Both the position numbers and the translations under genes were made by a program. Shown here piece by piece: positions 63,101 through 64,000 of a stretch of 64,000 bases of DNA (the stretch's first letter is position 1; every line of letters begins with the position of its first letter). The stretch comes from Methylomonas sp. UP202 (lineage in GTDB: Bacteria > Pseudomonadota > Gammaproteobacteria > Methylococcales > Methylomonadaceae): positions 2,407,547 to 2,471,546 of the forward strand of contig NZ_CP123897.1 of assembly GCF_029910655.1 (NCBI RefSeq), read 5' to 3'. The notes under the pieces are model-generated. The model ran no database searches, had not been told where the DNA came from, and saw nothing but the letters and a program-made list of their open reading frames with translations.

Positions 63101-63487
63101 ATGACATCCATAAAAAACCCCGGAACCACCGTCGCGCTGGCGAGCCTCGCCATGGCAATGGCAACCTTGATTGCCGGATGCGCCAGCGTGGCGCCGCCGA
63201 CCGAACAATTGGCCGTGTCCAAGGCGGCGCTCAATAGCGCCACTAGTGCCGGCGGCAATGAATACGCGCCGATCTCGCTGAGATCGGCCGTGTTGAAAAT
63301 GGACGCCGCCGAGCGGGCGATGACGCAGCAGGAATATTTACAGGCCCGCCAACTCGCCGAACAGGCTCAGGTCGATGCCCAATTGGCCGCCGCCACCGCC
63401 CGCGCCGCCAAGGCTCAAAAAGCCGCTAGCGAATTGGGGGAAAGCAATCGCGTGCTGCGCGAAGAAATCGACCGTAAAGCCCAATAA
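63101..63487 (+). CDS. DUF4398-type lipoprotein
   Basis: A 128-residue lipoprotein. The signal is MTSIKNPGTTVALASLAMAM, with lipobox IAGC around residue 27. The mature part is a helical DUF4398 domain (LAVSKAALNSATSAGGNEYA, LKMDAAERAMTQQEYLQARQ) and ends in a short coiled coil (GESNRVLREEIDRKAQ). DUF4398 proteins often precede OmpA-like peptidoglycan-binding proteins. The second DUF4398 gene starts 17 bases downstream, so the two are co-transcribed. Confidence 0.85.
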   Translation: MTSIKNPGTTVALASLAMAMATLIAGCASVAPPTEQLAVSKAALNSATSAGGNEYAPISLRSAVLKMDAAERAMTQQEYLQARQLAEQAQVDAQLAAATARAAKAQKAASELGESNRVLREEIDRKAQ

Positions 63488-63504
63488 TCCCAATGGAGAG
63501 AATG

Positions 63505-64000
63505 ATGCAAACCTACCGAATGTTTCCACTGCCGCTGATCACCGCCGCGATTCTGTCCGGCTGCAGCGCGGTGCCCAACCCGGCATTGACCGATGCTCAT
63601 AACGCTTACAACAACGCCCGCGTCAATACCCAAGTCGGCACGCTGGCCGAACTGGAAATGAAGCAAGCCGACGATAGCTTGAAAAAAGCCGATCTGGCCT
63701 ACGCCGAAGACGACGAGGATGAAGCCGTCAATCACTTTGCTTATGTCGCGACGCAACAGGTGGCCATCGCCCAAGCCACCGCGATCCGCAAAGTCGCCGA
63801 AACCGCGGTCAATAACGCCGAAGGTAAACGCAACCAAGTGCGCTTGGACGCCAGAACCGCCGAAGCCGATGCCGCCAAGCGCCAAGCGGCGCTCAGTCAG
63901 CAAACCGTGGATAGACAAAACACCGAATTGGCGGTGGCCGGCGCCAACAGCGAGCGCGATCAGGCGCTGCTGGCTCAACAGGACATCTTGATCAACCAAC
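63505..64000 (+). CDS. DUF4398/OmpA-type lipoprotein, cut by the window end
   Basis: The frame is open from ATG 63505 to the window edge (165 codons). The signal with lipobox LSGC is followed by a DUF4398 domain (ALTDAHNAYNNARVNTQVGT, EMKQADDSLKKADLAYAEDD). A long Ala/Gln-rich coiled coil comes next (AEADAAKRQAALSQQTVDRQ). In relatives the missing C-terminus is an OmpA peptidoglycan-binding domain; that is expected but not seen here. GGAGAG stands 4-9 bases upstream; an ATG at 63502 is the alternative start. Confidence 0.85.
   Translation, partial: MQTYRMFPLPLITAAILSGCSAVPNPALTDAHNAYNNARVNTQVGTLAELEMKQADDSLKKADLAYAEDDEDEAVNHFAYVATQQVAIAQATAIRKVAETAVNNAEGKRNQVRLDARTAEADAAKRQAALSQQTVDRQNTELAVAGANSERDQALLAQQDILINQ

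Noticed and set aside
1..64000. Insertion sequences, integrases, tRNA or rRNA genes, prophage
   Set aside because: No transposase or integrase motif, tRNA cloverleaf or rRNA sequence was recognised on reading both strands; a tRNA scan would be decisive.

Overview
The window reads as chromosomal DNA of a gammaproteobacterium, most likely a type I methanotroph of the Methylomonas kind (inference). The signs are a bacterial squalene-hopene cyclase, a VPLPA-type PEP-CTERM exported protein, NnrS, tusDC, bepA, a Csp-type copper-storage protein, moderately high GC and gammaproteobacterial gene pairs such as dksA-gluQ and birA-coaX. No methane monooxygenase, rRNA, tRNA, insertion sequence or CRISPR array was seen, so the genus is not proven.

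Region 1 (1.1-7.8 kb) is the accessory island and the most unusual part: a SEFIR-domain protein, a MoxR-type AAA+ ATPase, a large protein with a degenerate vWA-like domain fused to a formylglycine-generating-enzyme-like (FGE) domain, and a second stand-alone FGE-domain protein, all on the + strand. The two FGE genes end in a hypervariable 82-base segment. There the mismatches fall mainly on adenines of the first copy, and a 31-base block that runs past the stop codon is identical in both. This fits MoxR-vWA conflict systems whose effectors are diversified by a diversity-generating retroelement (DGR). The reverse transcriptase and template repeat would have to lie elsewhere.

Region 2 (7.9-33.4 kb) is mostly housekeeping: greB-small membrane protein-ytfP-like-dtd, slyD, a chemoreceptor, a DUF455 protein with nnrS, truC, rpoZ-spoT-ridA, a candidate small RNA, bepA, tusDC without tusB, a PilZ-like protein, birA-coaX-SPOR, a VPLPA protein, dksA-gluQ and acs with an EamA exporter, an aminotransferase-rhodanese pair, a DUF3581 protein and a PhoPQ-like two-component system.

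Region 3 (33.8-41.3 kb) has a small membrane protein, an orphan HicA-like protein, a PaaK-like ligase and a sulfur locus. The sulfur locus holds cysK-cysE and a family 2A encapsulin shell with its cysteine desulfurase cargo. Both sulfur units start from TTGACA promoters and share an almost identical 5' leader ending in a terminator hairpin, so a common attenuation control is likely.

Region 4 (41.7-57.9 kb) is a stress and metal island. It holds a BON lipoprotein with a DUF1207 outer-membrane protein, two DUF2383 ferritin-like paralogues, three Crp/Fnr-type regulators, three CsbD-like proteins, peroxiredoxin with glutathione reductase, a Csp-type copper-storage protein, an MgtA-type Mg2+ ATPase and a decayed ABC permease. 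From 55 to 63 kb a near-palindromic motif with core GTGCGCTAGCGCAC recurs in the intergenic spaces.

Region 5 (58.4-64 kb) holds the hopanoid cyclase shc, a small Arg/Asp-rich protein, a YihY/BrkB membrane protein, a lone PAS protein and two DUF4398-type lipoproteins. The last one is cut by the window edge.
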